A DNA stretch of 38,500 nt, taken from assembly GCA_024763275.1 (NCBI GenBank), contig JANTFT010000020.1:1-38500 (forward strand), given 5' to 3'. This document shows, piece after piece, positions 7,199 through 15,046 of this stretch. The notes under the pieces were generated by a model. That model was given only the letters and a program-made list of their open reading frames with translations, was not told the DNA's origin and ran no database searches. This DNA is from Anaerolineales bacterium (GTDB taxonomy: Bacteria; Chloroflexota; Anaerolineae; Anaerolineales; UBA11858). Within the stretch, counting starts at the first letter, position 1; every line of letters starts with the position of its first letter. The translations under genes were made by a program, and so were the position numbers.

Positions 7199-7858
7199 TT
7201 AGTCTGTGTCTGGTTCTTCCGAGGTGTCCTTTTTCCCCTGCTGGACAGCCGCCAGAATGGAGTCTTTGGAAGGCTCTAAAACCTTATCAACCAGACCATA
7301 TTCCACTGCATCCTGGGCTGTCAGCCAGTAATCCCTTTCGGTATCCTCTCTGATCTGTTCCACCGGTTTGCCGGTATGGTGAGCCAGGATATGATTCAAT
7401 TGATCTCTCAACCGGAGAATCTCATTGGCCTGGATCTCGATATCGGTTGCCTGACCCTGGGCGCCACCCAGCGGCTGATGCAGGTGCACGGTCGCATTGG
7501 GCAGGGCAAAACGCTGTCCTTTTGTCCCGGCAGTCAACAGCACGGTCCCAAAGGAAGCCGTGACTCCTACTGCTACAGTGTTGACAGGATTAGAGATCAT
7601 TTGCATGGTGTCATATATGGCCAAGCCCGCGTAGATCACCCCACCGGGGGAGTTGATGTACATCTGGATGGGCGCCTCGGAATCCTCATTGCTGAGATAC
7701 AGAAGCTGGGCCACGATCAGATTCGCTGTCTGATCCGTGATCTGGGTACCAACAAAAACGATCCGGTTCTTTAAGAGCAGCGAGTAAATATCATAAGCCC
7801 GCTCCTGCCTTCCAGATTTTTCGATAACCATCGGTATCAATGCCTGGGGTTCTGTCAT
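7199..7858 (-). CDS. clpP: ATP-dependent Clp protease proteolytic subunit
   Basis: ClpP forms the tetradecameric serine-protease barrel that degrades proteins unfolded by ClpX or ClpA/C. The catalytic triad is visible: Ser102 ([15 protein letters not shown]), His127 ([16 protein letters not shown]) and Asp176 ([11 protein letters not shown]). The ATG at 7858 is chosen over a longer frame starting at 7939 because a strong GAGGAGG site stands 10 bases before it and the resulting 219 residues match the family. The C-terminus has an acidic tail. It lies 64 bases after tig, the common tig-clpP arrangement, but clpX does not follow; a terminator does. Confidence 0.95.
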   Translation of the reverse strand: MTEPQALIPMVIEKSGRQERAYDIYSLLLKNRIVFVGTQITDQTANLIVAQLLYLSNEDSEAPIQMYINSPGGVIYAGLAIYDTMQMISNPVNTVAVGVTASFGTVLLTAGTKGQRFALPNATVHLHQPLGGAQGQATDIEIQANEILRLRDQLNHILAHHTGKPVEQIREDTERDYWLTAQDAVEYGLVDKVLEPSKDSILAAVQQGKKDTSEEPDTD

Positions 7859-7922
7859 GTGTATCTTGCCTCCTCGATCCTGAGAGTCCAGATTTAGTCC
7901 TGGTCCTCTGGTTGATTTTCCG

Positions 7923-9374
7923 TTATTCAGAGGATTCATCCGCTGGATTGGTTTCCTGGGATGCGCTATCCTCCTCAGTGCGTTCAGCTACGCTTGTGCT
8001 TTCCTCAGAGCTTTCTTCGTCCGCTTTCAGGTAAGCGCTGAAATCCTCCCCTTTGGCCACAGCAATCAGGAAGTCCAGTGTTTTTCTGGTAATCACCTGA
8101 GAGCTGACCCGGTTCAACAAGGCCACCGAGTCACCACTGCGCATATATTCCTCTTTGCCGCTCTGGTCATCCCCAAAATGGTCGTCAATGATCGCCTGGA
8201 ATTCACCGGTGATGTCCTGGGGATTGATGTCCAGGTCTTCGTCCTCAGAGATCTTTCCAATAACAAGGCCGCGGACAATGCGCTGTTCCGCATTCGGCTT
8301 GATCTGCTCTCTGAGCTGTTCTTCATCCTGGTTCTGGATTTTCAGATACATTTCCAGATCCAGCCCCTGAGCGTTCAGCTGGGCTTCCAGCTCCTTGATC
8401 TCGCCCTCGATCTCATTCTCAAGCATCTGGGGAGGATACTTAATTTCAGCGTCCTCAATGATAGCTTCCAGAATGCGGCTGATGTAGGCGTTCTCATCAT
8501 CAGCTTCCCGCTGGTCGACCAGCTCTTTCTGGATCTGCTCTCTGAGCTCCTCAACGGATTCCTGGTCACTGATAGATTTCACAAAATCGTCAGTAAGCTC
8601 TGGAAGTACGCGCTCCCGGATGCCACTTATCGTCACCTGATAAAGGACTTCCTTACCGCGGTAATCCTCGTCAACGCTTTCATCGTCGGGGAACTGATAG
8701 GTGAGCTCAAGAGTATCTCCTGCTGAGACACCCAATAGCTGGCGGGAAAAACCAGGGAAAGGCCATTCCTTGGAATCGTCATCGGATTTGGATTTGATCA
8801 TCACTGGCAGAGGTTGGTTCTTCAATAAATAAGCCTCATCGTCTCCGGGGTCACTTTCAATCGGACGACCATCCAGCGATGTGTCAACCAGATTGCCTTC
8901 CTCCGCGGGGTGGTCGACCGGTTCAACGGAGGCGTGCTGGGAGCGCATGCGCTCCAGAACTTCCTCAACTTCCTCGTCCTTGACCCCGGTCTGTTCGTAT
9001 TCCAGTCTGATCTGGTGATAATCCCCCAGCGTCACCTCCGGCTGTAAGGGTACGTTAAAGACGAATACCGGCGGCTCCAGGGATTTGATTTCTGTTACCT
9101 GGCCGGGGCCGTAGGGTTCCCCGTCAATCTGATCAATGATCTGAGGGTAAATGTCATCCAGAAAATGCTCGGTGGCCTGGTCTATGATGGCCGCTTCGCC
9201 AAAATGGTTCACGATCAGCTGGTAAGGAGCTTTGCCAGGCCGGTAACCTTTGATCTTTTTACCCTTAGCCAACTCCTTGGCAGCCTGGTGTTTGGCTTTT
9301 TCAAACAAATCCTGCTCGGTTTCTACGATCAGTTCCAGCTGATGATCATCAAGATAATTCTGTTCGATTTTCAA
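7923..9374 (-). CDS. tig: Trigger factor, ribosome-bound chaperone
   Basis: Trigger factor binds ribosomal protein L23 at the peptide exit and shields nascent chains; it also has peptidyl-prolyl isomerase activity. The 483 residues include the ribosome-docking signature GYRPGKAP (about 43-50), the FKBP-like domain (about 150-260) and the helical C-terminal chaperone arms. The last 35 or so residues are a Glu/Ser-rich tail beyond the usual fold. The start is TTG with GAGG 5 bases upstream; a TATAAT box lies 14 bases before it, so the leader is very short. It leads the tig-clpP operon. Confidence 0.94.
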   Translation of the reverse strand: MKIEQNYLDDHQLELIVETEQDLFEKAKHQAAKELAKGKKIKGYRPGKAPYQLIVNHFGEAAIIDQATEHFLDDIYPQIIDQIDGEPYGPGQVTEIKSLEPPVFVFNVPLQPEVTLGDYHQIRLEYEQTGVKDEEVEEVLERMRSQHASVEPVDHPAEEGNLVDTSLDGRPIESDPGDDEAYLLKNQPLPVMIKSKSDDDSKEWPFPGFSRQLLGVSAGDTLELTYQFPDDESVDEDYRGKEVLYQVTISGIRERVLPELTDDFVKSISDQESVEELREQIQKELVDQREADDENAYISRILEAIIEDAEIKYPPQMLENEIEGEIKELEAQLNAQGLDLEMYLKIQNQDEEQLREQIKPNAEQRIVRGLVIGKISEDEDLDINPQDITGEFQAIIDDHFGDDQSGKEEYMRSGDSVALLNRVSSQVITRKTLDFLIAVAKGEDFSAYLKADEESSEESTSVAERTEEDSASQETNPADESSE

Positions 9375-9388
9375 GGTTTCCTCGCAAT

Positions 9389-9394
9389 ATTATA
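9389..9394 (-). promoter_or_regulatory. -10 box of tig
   Basis: TATAAT on the minus strand lies 14 bases before the TTG start of tig. The predicted transcription start falls just before the GAGG ribosome binding site, giving a leader of about 8 bases. No good -35 box is seen. Confidence 0.5.
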
Positions 9395-9401
9395 GGCATT
9401 C

Positions 9402-9424
9402 AAAAAGGGCCAAATTTCAGGCCC
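9402..9424 (-). terminator. Intrinsic terminator after tRNA-Leu
   Basis: The minus-strand stem GGGCC/GGCCC with an 8-base loop (TGAAATTT) is followed by TTTTT. It lies 26 bases after the tRNA 3' end and just upstream of the tig promoter. Confidence 0.8.
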
Positions 9425-9449
9425 CGTGATTATAATTCCTGCTGCTGAA

Positions 9450-9531
9450 TGGGGAAGGTGGGGGTCGAACCCACACGCCCTGAGGCACATGATCCTAAGT
9501 CATGCCTGTCTGCCAATTCCAGCACTTCCCC
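9450..9531 (-). tRNA. trnL: tRNA-Leu (anticodon UAG)
   Basis: The 82-base minus-strand sequence folds as a class II tRNA. The acceptor GGGGAAG/CTTCCCC is followed by discriminator A, the D arm is CTG/CAG around AATTGG, and the anticodon stem CATGA/TCATG holds the loop CTTAGGA with anticodon TAG (9495-9497). A long variable arm and the T arm GTGGG/CCCAC with loop TTCGACC complete it. The long variable arm and A73 fit leucine. CCA is not encoded. It has its own promoter and terminator. Confidence 0.96.
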
Positions 9532-9551
9532 CGGAGAACGAGCGCGGGGAA

Positions 9552-9580
9552 ATTATAAGCTACAGCCTGCTGACCGTCAA
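9552..9580 (-). promoter_or_regulatory. Sigma-70 type promoter of tRNA-Leu
   Basis: On the minus strand TTGACG (9575-9580), a 17-base spacer and TATAAT (9552-9557) form a near-consensus promoter 20 bases before the mature tRNA 5' end. Confidence 0.85.
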
Positions 9581-9589
9581 TAAATCAAC

Positions 9590-9595
9590 TATAAT
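9590..9595 (+). promoter_or_regulatory. -10 box upstream of the methyltransferase gene
   Basis: A perfect TATAAT on the + strand lies 40 bases before the ATG at 9636. A matching -35 with correct spacing is not clear (CTGACC at 9570-9575 would give only 14 bases). It is divergent to, and only 9 bases from, the -35 box of the tRNA promoter. Confidence 0.4.
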
Positions 9596-9635
9596 AGTTT
9601 TGTTAACCGCACTTCAACCCTTAAGGAAAAGTGAG

Positions 9636-10193
9636 ATGTTCGATCACTTCGGATTACTGGCTCCCGTCTATGAAAAGTTCATCAAACCCAGCCAGCCAGA
9701 GCAATTGATCTCGCTGCTGGAACTACCTGCTGGCGGCCGGCTGTTGGACGTTGGCGGAGGTACAGGCCGGGTCTCAGGATTCTTGTCCGACCTGGTGGAT
9801 GAAGTGTTCATCGCAGACCTGTCTCCCAAGATGCTGGCTCAGAGCTTGAACAAGGGCGGATTGCACCCGGTATGTTCGCATGCAGAAAAGCTTCCCTTTC
9901 CAGAGGGGTTTTTCGAGAGGATAATCATGATCGATACTCTCCACCATGTCTGCAGCCAGCAAGATACCGCAGCTGAGCTCTGGCGGGTGCTGAAACCCGG
10001 CGGCCGGATCATCATCGAGGAACCTAATATCGCCCACAGGGGCGTCAAGCTGATCGCCCTGTTAGAAAAGATCGCCTTGATGCGAAGCCATTTTCTATCA
10101 CCAGAGCAGATCCAAAAGCTTTTCCAGCAATTCCAGGACGACATCCAGATCCGGCATGACAGTCATATTTCCTGGATCATTATCCCCAAGTAA
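9636..10193 (+). CDS. Class I SAM-dependent methyltransferase
   Basis: The 185-residue soluble protein is of the UbiE/Methyltransf_11 type. Motif I, which binds S-adenosylmethionine, is LLDVGGGTGRVS (about residues 39-50); the acidic motif is VFIADLSPKML, and the motif IV/V region is IIMIDTLHHV and LKPGGRIIIEEP. The substrate is unknown. The ATG at 9636 is chosen because an upstream in-frame start would run across the tRNA gene, and because AAGGA stands 9 bases before it. It is a single-gene unit divergent from the tRNA. Confidence 0.88.
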   Translation: MFDHFGLLAPVYEKFIKPSQPEQLISLLELPAGGRLLDVGGGTGRVSGFLSDLVDEVFIADLSPKMLAQSLNKGGLHPVCSHAEKLPFPEGFFERIIMIDTLHHVCSQQDTAAELWRVLKPGGRIIIEEPNIAHRGVKLIALLEKIALMRSHFLSPEQIQKLFQQFQDDIQIRHDSHISWIIIPK

Positions 10194-10262
10194 TCCCTGA
10201 TTCCTGAGTTCAGGAAAACCTCCACGTCATAATAACCCAACCGCATACAGCTGGCATAACCG

Positions 10263-10703
10263 CTACCTTCTAATGTATTTAAGGAGAACGATATATAAAG
10301 GTACTACCGGGCTGAAAACAAGCACAACAATCAGGTAGGCCGGTAAATTCACCTGCCAGGCACCGCTGGGCAGGGTTCCAATCAGATACACCGCCCCAGA
10401 TACCAGTGCGATCGTCAGGGAGACAATCCCGAGAATCCCTGCAATTTCCCCCTTTATGAAAAACCGGTAAACGTACATTAATCCGAGGGCAATCGCTAAA
10501 CTGTCTACGACACCCAGGGCAAGCAAGAACGGCAGGCTGGTCGCAGGCCAGCCTCCCGGGGGTGGGGGAGCGGGGAATACCAGTTGTCCGGAACGCAGCA
10601 TGACCAGACCTGCCCGGACCAGGGAAAGTGCGTGGGAAGTCTGCAGGACGCCGTAATATCCTGAGAGATACTTGAGCTCCTTTGTCAGCTTGAGATCTTC
10701 CAT
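10263..10703 (-). CDS. Small integral membrane protein of unknown function
   Basis: The 146-residue protein has no recognisable family. A cytoplasmic-looking N-terminus of about 45 residues is followed by about four hydrophobic segments (roughly 50-72, 78-98, 100-118 and 122-142), with a PPPPGG stretch in the first loop. The ATG at 10703 has GAGG 5 bases upstream and is preferred over an earlier in-frame start that would run through the hairpin at 10722-10751. It follows a Yip1-like membrane protein gene and may belong with it. Confidence 0.6.
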   Translation of the reverse strand: MEDLKLTKELKYLSGYYGVLQTSHALSLVRAGLVMLRSGQLVFPAPPPPGGWPATSLPFLLALGVVDSLAIALGLMYVYRFFIKGEIAGILGIVSLTIALVSGAVYLIGTLPSGAWQVNLPAYLIVVLVFSPVVPLYIVLLKYIRR

Positions 10704-10721
10704 ACGCACCTCGCAAAATAA

Positions 10722-10751
10722 CAAGGCCAGAGGACAAGCCCCTGGCCCTTG
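10722..10751 (-). terminator. Hairpin between the two membrane-protein genes
   Basis: The minus-strand stem CAAGG+CCAG/CTGG+CCTTG (one bulge) is followed by a moderately T-rich TTATTTT. It could partly end the Yip1 transcript before the 146-residue membrane protein gene. Confidence 0.55.
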
Positions 10752-10788
10752 TTTGACTTTGATAGTGTTCAGAGCCTCCCAGAGAGGT

Positions 10789-11355
10789 TCAGCGCCCGAT
10801 ATAGTTGGTTGCTTGCCTGAGACCGGAAAAGCCGAATATGCCATTGACGATCATGGAAATTATCAGCACCGCCAACCAGCCCAGCACCACCGTGATCAGG
10901 GTTTCAGTAGTGTCAAGATCCAGGGCTTCTCTGACCCCATAAAACCCCGCTATCAGAGCCCAGATAGCCCCGGCGAGAGCGATCAACCAGCCAATGCAGG
11001 GGATGAAACCCAGCAGCCCCAGCAAGCGGGGAGCACTGGCGTAACCCAGCACGCGCAGGAGCTCATCAGGAGTAGCATCACCGTTGAACATATTGGTACC
11101 GATGAAATGGGTCACATAAGACCAGATATAATAATTGGCTACTCCCAGAGCAGAATTCACGATCAGGGCTAAAAATGCCTTGCCGGGAGTTCCCACCCAG
11201 AGGCCTGCAATAAAAGAGCCGATCGCACTGGCCACAGAGACTACCACGACAATCATGAGGGCCTCTTGTGTCAAGCTGGTATCGGCTTCAGCTTCCTTAT
11301 AAAATTCCTTGTCAAGCATCGCGGCGCGGGTAATCCGTTTTAGCAAAGCGTTCAT
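10789..11355 (-). CDS. Yip1-family membrane protein
   Basis: The 188 residues have the Yip1 domain layout: a cytoplasmic N-terminal part (1-30), then about five hydrophobic helices. The family-like middle (SYVTHFIGTNMFNGDATPDELLRVLGYASAPRLLGLLGFIP) resembles the F-x-G-x-G/A-x-x-x-x-L-R-x-x-Gya-x-aP signature of bacterial Yip1 proteins. Function in bacteria is not established; eukaryotic Yip1 acts in vesicle traffic. The ATG has an excellent GGAGGA site 3-4 bases upstream. A small unknown membrane protein gene follows. Confidence 0.8.
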   Translation of the reverse strand: MNALLKRITRAAMLDKEFYKEAEADTSLTQEALMIVVVVSVASAIGSFIAGLWVGTPGKAFLALIVNSALGVANYYIWSYVTHFIGTNMFNGDATPDELLRVLGYASAPRLLGLLGFIPCIGWLIALAGAIWALIAGFYGVREALDLDTTETLITVVLGWLAVLIISMIVNGIFGFSGLRQATNYIGR

Positions 11356-11525
11356 TCTTCCTCCTGTTATATAGGGATACGATTATTACTTGATAAGTTT
11401 ACTCGTAAAACACGAAGCGGGCAAGCAAATCAAGCTCAAGAAAAGTCTCTGCCGGACTGGTTATTGCGTATAGTATTTAAGCCTTCCAGGAGGACCGCGG
11501 TCAGGGCGGGGGAGTGATAATCTAA

Positions 11526-11540
11526 GAGAACCGGCTTCTC
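11526..11540 (-). terminator. Weak hairpin after the aldo/keto reductase gene
   Basis: On the minus strand GAGAA, a 5-base loop and TTCTC lie 2 bases after the stop codon, followed only by TTAGATT. This is a weak candidate terminator. Confidence 0.3.
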
Positions 11541-11542
11541 AA

Positions 11543-12685
11543 TTATGAAGCCTGGGTAAATTCGCTATGGATCTTTTCCAACCAGTCAGGAATGGGAATA
11601 CTCTGAGGACATTTTTCTAGGCATTCCCCGCAAACCACACACAAGTCCGCCTTGTTCTCTTCTGGCACCCAAAGTATATATTCATCAGCCGCTCGGTTAA
11701 ATTTTTCGTAAATGGTTCCATCATTATAAATCTGCAGGATGCGAGGAATGTCAACGCCTTCCGGACAGGGAATGCAGTAGCCGCAGCGGGTGCAGGGGAT
11801 CAATGAGAAGCTTTCATAGGTTTTCTTAACCTGATCCACCAGCAGCAATTCTTCCCTGGATAGCAGGCCAACCCCGGATCGGCTGGCACTGGCAAGGTTC
11901 TCCTCAACCTGCTGAAGATTGCTCATACCGCTCAGCACCAGGGAAACTTCCGGTTGATCCCAGAGCCACTGCAACGACCATTCTGCGGGAGAACGTTTGG
12001 TCTCAGCGGAATCCCACAGCTCCTGGACCGCCCGGGGAGGATCCACCAATCTTCCTCCCCGCAACGGTTCCATGATCACCACACCAATCCCACGCTCCGC
12101 CGCATAGCGCAGCCCTTCCTGGCCAGCCTGATAGTTCCGGTCCATGTAGTTGTATTGGATCTGACAAAAATCCCATCCCTGATAAGCGTCTATGATGGAT
12201 TTGAACACTTCCAGGTCATCGTGGAAGGAAAAACCCAGATAGGCGATGCGCCCATCGGAGCGGGCTTTCTCCAACCAGGGAAGCACGCCCAGACGATAGA
12301 TCTTTTGCCAGGATTTCTCATTCAGGGTATGGAGCAGGTAAAAGTCGATCTGCTCCGTTCGCAGCCGCTTCAACTGTTCATTGAGATAATAATCGAAATC
12401 TTCAGGCTGATCGATTTTCCAGCTGGGCAGCTTGGTAGCTAGCTTTACTTTTTCCCGGTAACCACCTTCCAGGGTCCGGCCTAAGAAATCCTCGCTGGTC
12501 CCTCCGTGATAAGGATAGGCGGTGTCGAAGTAATTCACACCCCCTTCCAAAGCCAGATGGAGCATGGCAGCAGCCTGTTCCTCATCAATCCGTTTGCTAT
12601 CGCCATCGATCACCGGGAAACGCATACATCCAAAGCCCAGCGCTGATGGTTTCCAATCTAATTTGCCAAATTTACGGTAGTTCAT
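11543..12685 (-). CDS. Aldo/keto reductase with C-terminal 4Fe-4S domain
   Basis: The 380 residues comprise an aldo/keto reductase barrel (about 1-275) with the catalytic tetrad Asp (YFDTAYPY), Tyr of the same motif, Lys (LATKLP) and His (FYLLHTL). A ferredoxin-like region follows with CTRCGYCIPCPEGVDI and CVVCGECLEKCPQ, the cysteine sets for 4Fe-4S clusters. This architecture is common in anaerobes and implies electron exchange with ferredoxin or a partner; the substrate is unknown. It starts 14 bases after the tyrosine recombinase stop with an AAGGGGA site, so the two are probably co-transcribed. Confidence 0.92.
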   Translation of the reverse strand: MNYRKFGKLDWKPSALGFGCMRFPVIDGDSKRIDEEQAAAMLHLALEGGVNYFDTAYPYHGGTSEDFLGRTLEGGYREKVKLATKLPSWKIDQPEDFDYYLNEQLKRLRTEQIDFYLLHTLNEKSWQKIYRLGVLPWLEKARSDGRIAYLGFSFHDDLEVFKSIIDAYQGWDFCQIQYNYMDRNYQAGQEGLRYAAERGIGVVIMEPLRGGRLVDPPRAVQELWDSAETKRSPAEWSLQWLWDQPEVSLVLSGMSNLQQVEENLASASRSGVGLLSREELLLVDQVKKTYESFSLIPCTRCGYCIPCPEGVDIPRILQIYNDGTIYEKFNRAADEYILWVPEENKADLCVVCGECLEKCPQSIPIPDWLEKIHSEFTQAS

Positions 12686-12699
12686 CAGCTCAAATCCCC

Positions 12700-13689
12700 T
12701 TACTCTTCAAAGATCTCATAATATCCCTGGTCCAGTTCATCATCACTAAGGTGGGCATAGCGCTGAGTGACCTGGATGTTCTTGTGCCTGGCCAACTTTT
12801 GAGCCAGCTTGATGTTCCCACCAGAGCCCTGGAGTACTTCAGTCACAAAATAATGCCGGAAAGAGTGGGGCGTTATCGTTCCGGCGGCTTTCTCCCCTAA
12901 AGCCTCGATCACGCGCTGTTTGACTATATTCCTCCCCGTAGTAGTGCTGATCGGTTCCACGCGCTTCCCTGCACCAGGATCGTGGCGGGCAAAAAGTGGC
13001 AGAGAACTGAGGGAGCGTCCATAGGCGCCGTCAATTTCTGCCCTGGTGTTCAGATAATCGCGCAGGGCGGATAGGGAACGGCTGGAAAAGCGGACGACTG
13101 CCTCCCGATTTCCTTTGCCAACGACGATGGCCTTGCTTTCCTGCCAATCTAGATCTCCCCGCCGTAAATTACAAGCTTCGTGCACCCGCAAACCGGTATC
13201 TGCCAGGGTGAGGATAAAAGCCCGGTCGCGGAGATTTCCCAACCGCTGGCGTTGATGATCAACGGGCTGCAGGCTCAGCGATTGCGCATAGTTTATTACT
13301 TTATGGATGTCATCCTTGGGAAATTGGGGCAATCTCTGTGCTGCTCTCCTGGCTCTTCTTTTTATTATCATGCGCAAACGGGGCAGATTGATATCAGCTA
13401 GCTTCTCTGCAGCCAGATATTCATAAAACCCAGTCGCTGCGGTCAAATAGAGCTGCTCGGTATTGGGTGAATAGGTTTTCAAATCCGCAGCAAATCTGGC
13501 AACGAGATCCTCATTTACCTGGGCCACAGGATCAGCTGCTGGATCCTTTCCAGATCTCGCGTACGTTTCCAGGAATGCCTGCATTCCATTTGTATAAGTT
13601 CGGGCAGTGTTCTGACTCCGAGAGAGGCTGACACTTTCCAGGTAGTCCTGGATCGCTTCCAGCAGCGTGAAGGGGGTTTTGGGGGGCAA
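12700..13689 (-). CDS. Tyrosine recombinase, XerC/XerD type
   Basis: A 329-residue integrase-family recombinase with an N-terminal SAM-like core-binding domain (about 5-115) and a catalytic domain with all active residues: Arg168 (DTGLRVHEACNL), Lys192 (VVGKGNRE), His275 and Arg278 (PHSFRHYF), His302 (LARHKNIQV) and the nucleophile Tyr311 (TQRYAHL). The TTG at 13689 is chosen because GAGGAG precedes it by 11 bases. The longer frame to 13779 would add a hydrophobic, AT-rich, promoter-like leader not found in the family. It could be the chromosome-dimer resolvase or the relic of an integrated element. No dif or att site was recognised. Confidence 0.85.
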   Translation of the reverse strand: MPPKTPFTLLEAIQDYLESVSLSRSQNTARTYTNGMQAFLETYARSGKDPAADPVAQVNEDLVARFAADLKTYSPNTEQLYLTAATGFYEYLAAEKLADINLPRLRMIIKRRARRAAQRLPQFPKDDIHKVINYAQSLSLQPVDHQRQRLGNLRDRAFILTLADTGLRVHEACNLRRGDLDWQESKAIVVGKGNREAVVRFSSRSLSALRDYLNTRAEIDGAYGRSLSSLPLFARHDPGAGKRVEPISTTTGRNIVKQRVIEALGEKAAGTITPHSFRHYFVTEVLQGSGGNIKLAQKLARHKNIQVTQRYAHLSDDELDQGYYEIFEE

Positions 13690-14125
13690 AAGGGTTATAT
13701 CTCCTCTAAAACCTATGCTTACGATAATAGTACTTATCACAATCACAAGGATTTTAATGGCTTTTCCCTGTTTCGTCAAGCCCCCTGCTCCTTATTACCC
13801 CAGCTCAGTTCATGATTTTATTCCCCGAAGACATGCCCACGCGCCCCTGCCTCGCCCCGCTGCTGTTCCCACTAAATATTTCCAGGAAATTGAATGGCAA
13901 TAGTTCAAGCCCAATTGTGTCGTTATTCAGTTCAGGTTAAGTTTGCTAGCAGACATTGCTGTTCTTTGGAGGGTTTCCTGATGGGCAGGCTGATCCTCAG
14001 CCCAAAGGGGATTACCAGGTTTAAGGAAGGACTGGTTTGGTTAACACCAATCCCCCACCCGCTTCAAACGCGTCCCTGGTACAACTTCTGACATAATGCC
14101 CGGTAGTATAACGATGTCACCTTCA
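13690..14125. other. Intergenic region without a recognised gene
   Basis: No coding frame here has a family match, start signal or length that I can support. The part next to the recombinase (about 13690-13760) is AT-rich and probably holds its promoter. Two small hairpins are visible: GGCTGA/TCAGCC near 13986-14001, and TTGG/CCAA around GTTAACA near 14037-14050. The second may help end the LCP transcript, but no T run follows. A dif-like or tRNA attachment site is not evident. Confidence 0.5.
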
Positions 14126-15046
14126 TTACGGGTAATAGCCATCCATAAAATCCTGCAGCACTTTAGCTATGCTGCCTGGCTCCTTTTCCAGCCAGGGGGA
14201 GCTCTCCCAGTCAGGGATATACAGCAGATCCTTAGGGATCTTTGTGAATACGACCTGGTCCATATCCGTTTTTGCTGCCAGGCAAGCTAGCTGGCTGATT
14301 TCTGCCAGTTTAAGGTTGGTGAGAACATTGTGCTTGTAAAGTCCTACTATCTGGGGAATCTTAGGGATGGTTGAAAGCGAAAATACCTGTTCGTAGACCG
14401 CTTCCATGACAATTGCCTGGCGATCAACTCTATCCAGCACGTTTCTTGGATCCCGGTAGCGGGCATACAACAGGGCATCATTTCCCGAAAAAAAGTATCC
14501 GCCTACACCCAGTTTAGGTTGATTTTGATGGAAGGAATATAAAGGAGAAGGGTTGTAGATCTTGATGCCGCCAATCACATCGATGATGTCCCGAAAGGTT
14601 TGCATATTGACCACGATGTACTTGTCGATCTCCACCCCCCAGTTGTGGCGAATGGTTTCCATCAAAAGACCTGCTCCATAATCTGTTCCGCTGTAATACC
14701 CCATCCCCTCCGTTCCGAAAAGATAGGCCTGGGTGATCTTTCCATGTGTCCTTCCTGGATCCTCCTCCACATCCGGGATCTCCACCCAGATGCCGCGATC
14801 GATCCCCATAAAAGCCACATCGCCGGAGGTGAAATCGATCCGCATGATCATGATCGAATCCGCCATCCCGTATAAATAGCCAGCACTGCGGGAATCCGTC
14901 CCCACCACCAGTATGGTCATGATCCCATCCGGCCCGTTGCATATCCCTCCCCCCTCCCCCGGCGCGGCCAGAGCCGGCCCAGGACCCTGTATGCCCAGCA
15001 GCAGTCCCACAACGATCAGGACCTTTACGATATTCCTTCCTTTCAT
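14126..15046 (-). CDS. LytR-CpsA-Psr (LCP) family protein
   Basis: LCP enzymes transfer anionic glycopolymers from lipid carriers to peptidoglycan. The 306 residues have a signal peptide (about 1-28, ending ALAA; possibly cleaved rather than a permanent anchor) and an LCP domain (about 42-215): VVGTDSRS, the polymer-site region, HGKITQAY, INKY-like DKYIVVNMQTFRDIIDVIGGI and the basic ARYRDPRNVLDRVDRQ. Two usually conserved motifs are altered: R-S-D-T reads MADS (61-64), and S-I-P-R-D reads GIDRG (81-85). Activity may differ. Its start overlaps the stop of the upstream lipoprotein gene by 4 bases. Confidence 0.85.
   Translation of the reverse strand: MKGRNIVKVLIVVGLLLGIQGPGPALAAPGEGGGICNGPDGIMTILVVGTDSRSAGYLYGMADSIMIMRIDFTSGDVAFMGIDRGIWVEIPDVEEDPGRTHGKITQAYLFGTEGMGYYSGTDYGAGLLMETIRHNWGVEIDKYIVVNMQTFRDIIDVIGGIKIYNPSPLYSFHQNQPKLGVGGYFFSGNDALLYARYRDPRNVLDRVDRQAIVMEAVYEQVFSLSTIPKIPQIVGLYKHNVLTNLKLAEISQLACLAAKTDMDQVVFTKIPKDLLYIPDWESSPWLEKEPGSIAKVLQDFMDGYYP

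Noticed and set aside
7859-7939. A 27-residue N-terminal extension of ClpP.
   Set aside because: It contains the GAGGAGG site of the internal ATG and matches no ClpP N-terminus.
9426-9635. A 70-codon upstream extension of the methyltransferase.
   Set aside because: It would be translated across the tRNA-Leu gene and its promoter. The ATG at 9636 has a ribosome binding site and gives a normal length.
10704-10844. A 47-residue extension of the small membrane protein.
   Set aside because: It runs through a hairpin and into the end of the Yip1-like gene, while the ATG at 10703 has a good ribosome binding site.
13674-13698. A G-rich run at the start of the recombinase, possibly a G-quadruplex.
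   Set aside because: Only two long G runs plus one short run are present, which is insufficient for a convincing four-stack structure.
13875-13910. A sigma-54-like site (minus strand TTGGGC and ATTGC) upstream of the recombinase.
   Set aside because: The GG and GC are separated by 11 or 12 bases instead of 10, and sigma-54 does not tolerate this.
14075-14105. A possible dif half-site (ACTTCTGACATAATG) near the recombinase.
   Set aside because: No second arm with proper spacing and no palindrome; the similarity is too weak.
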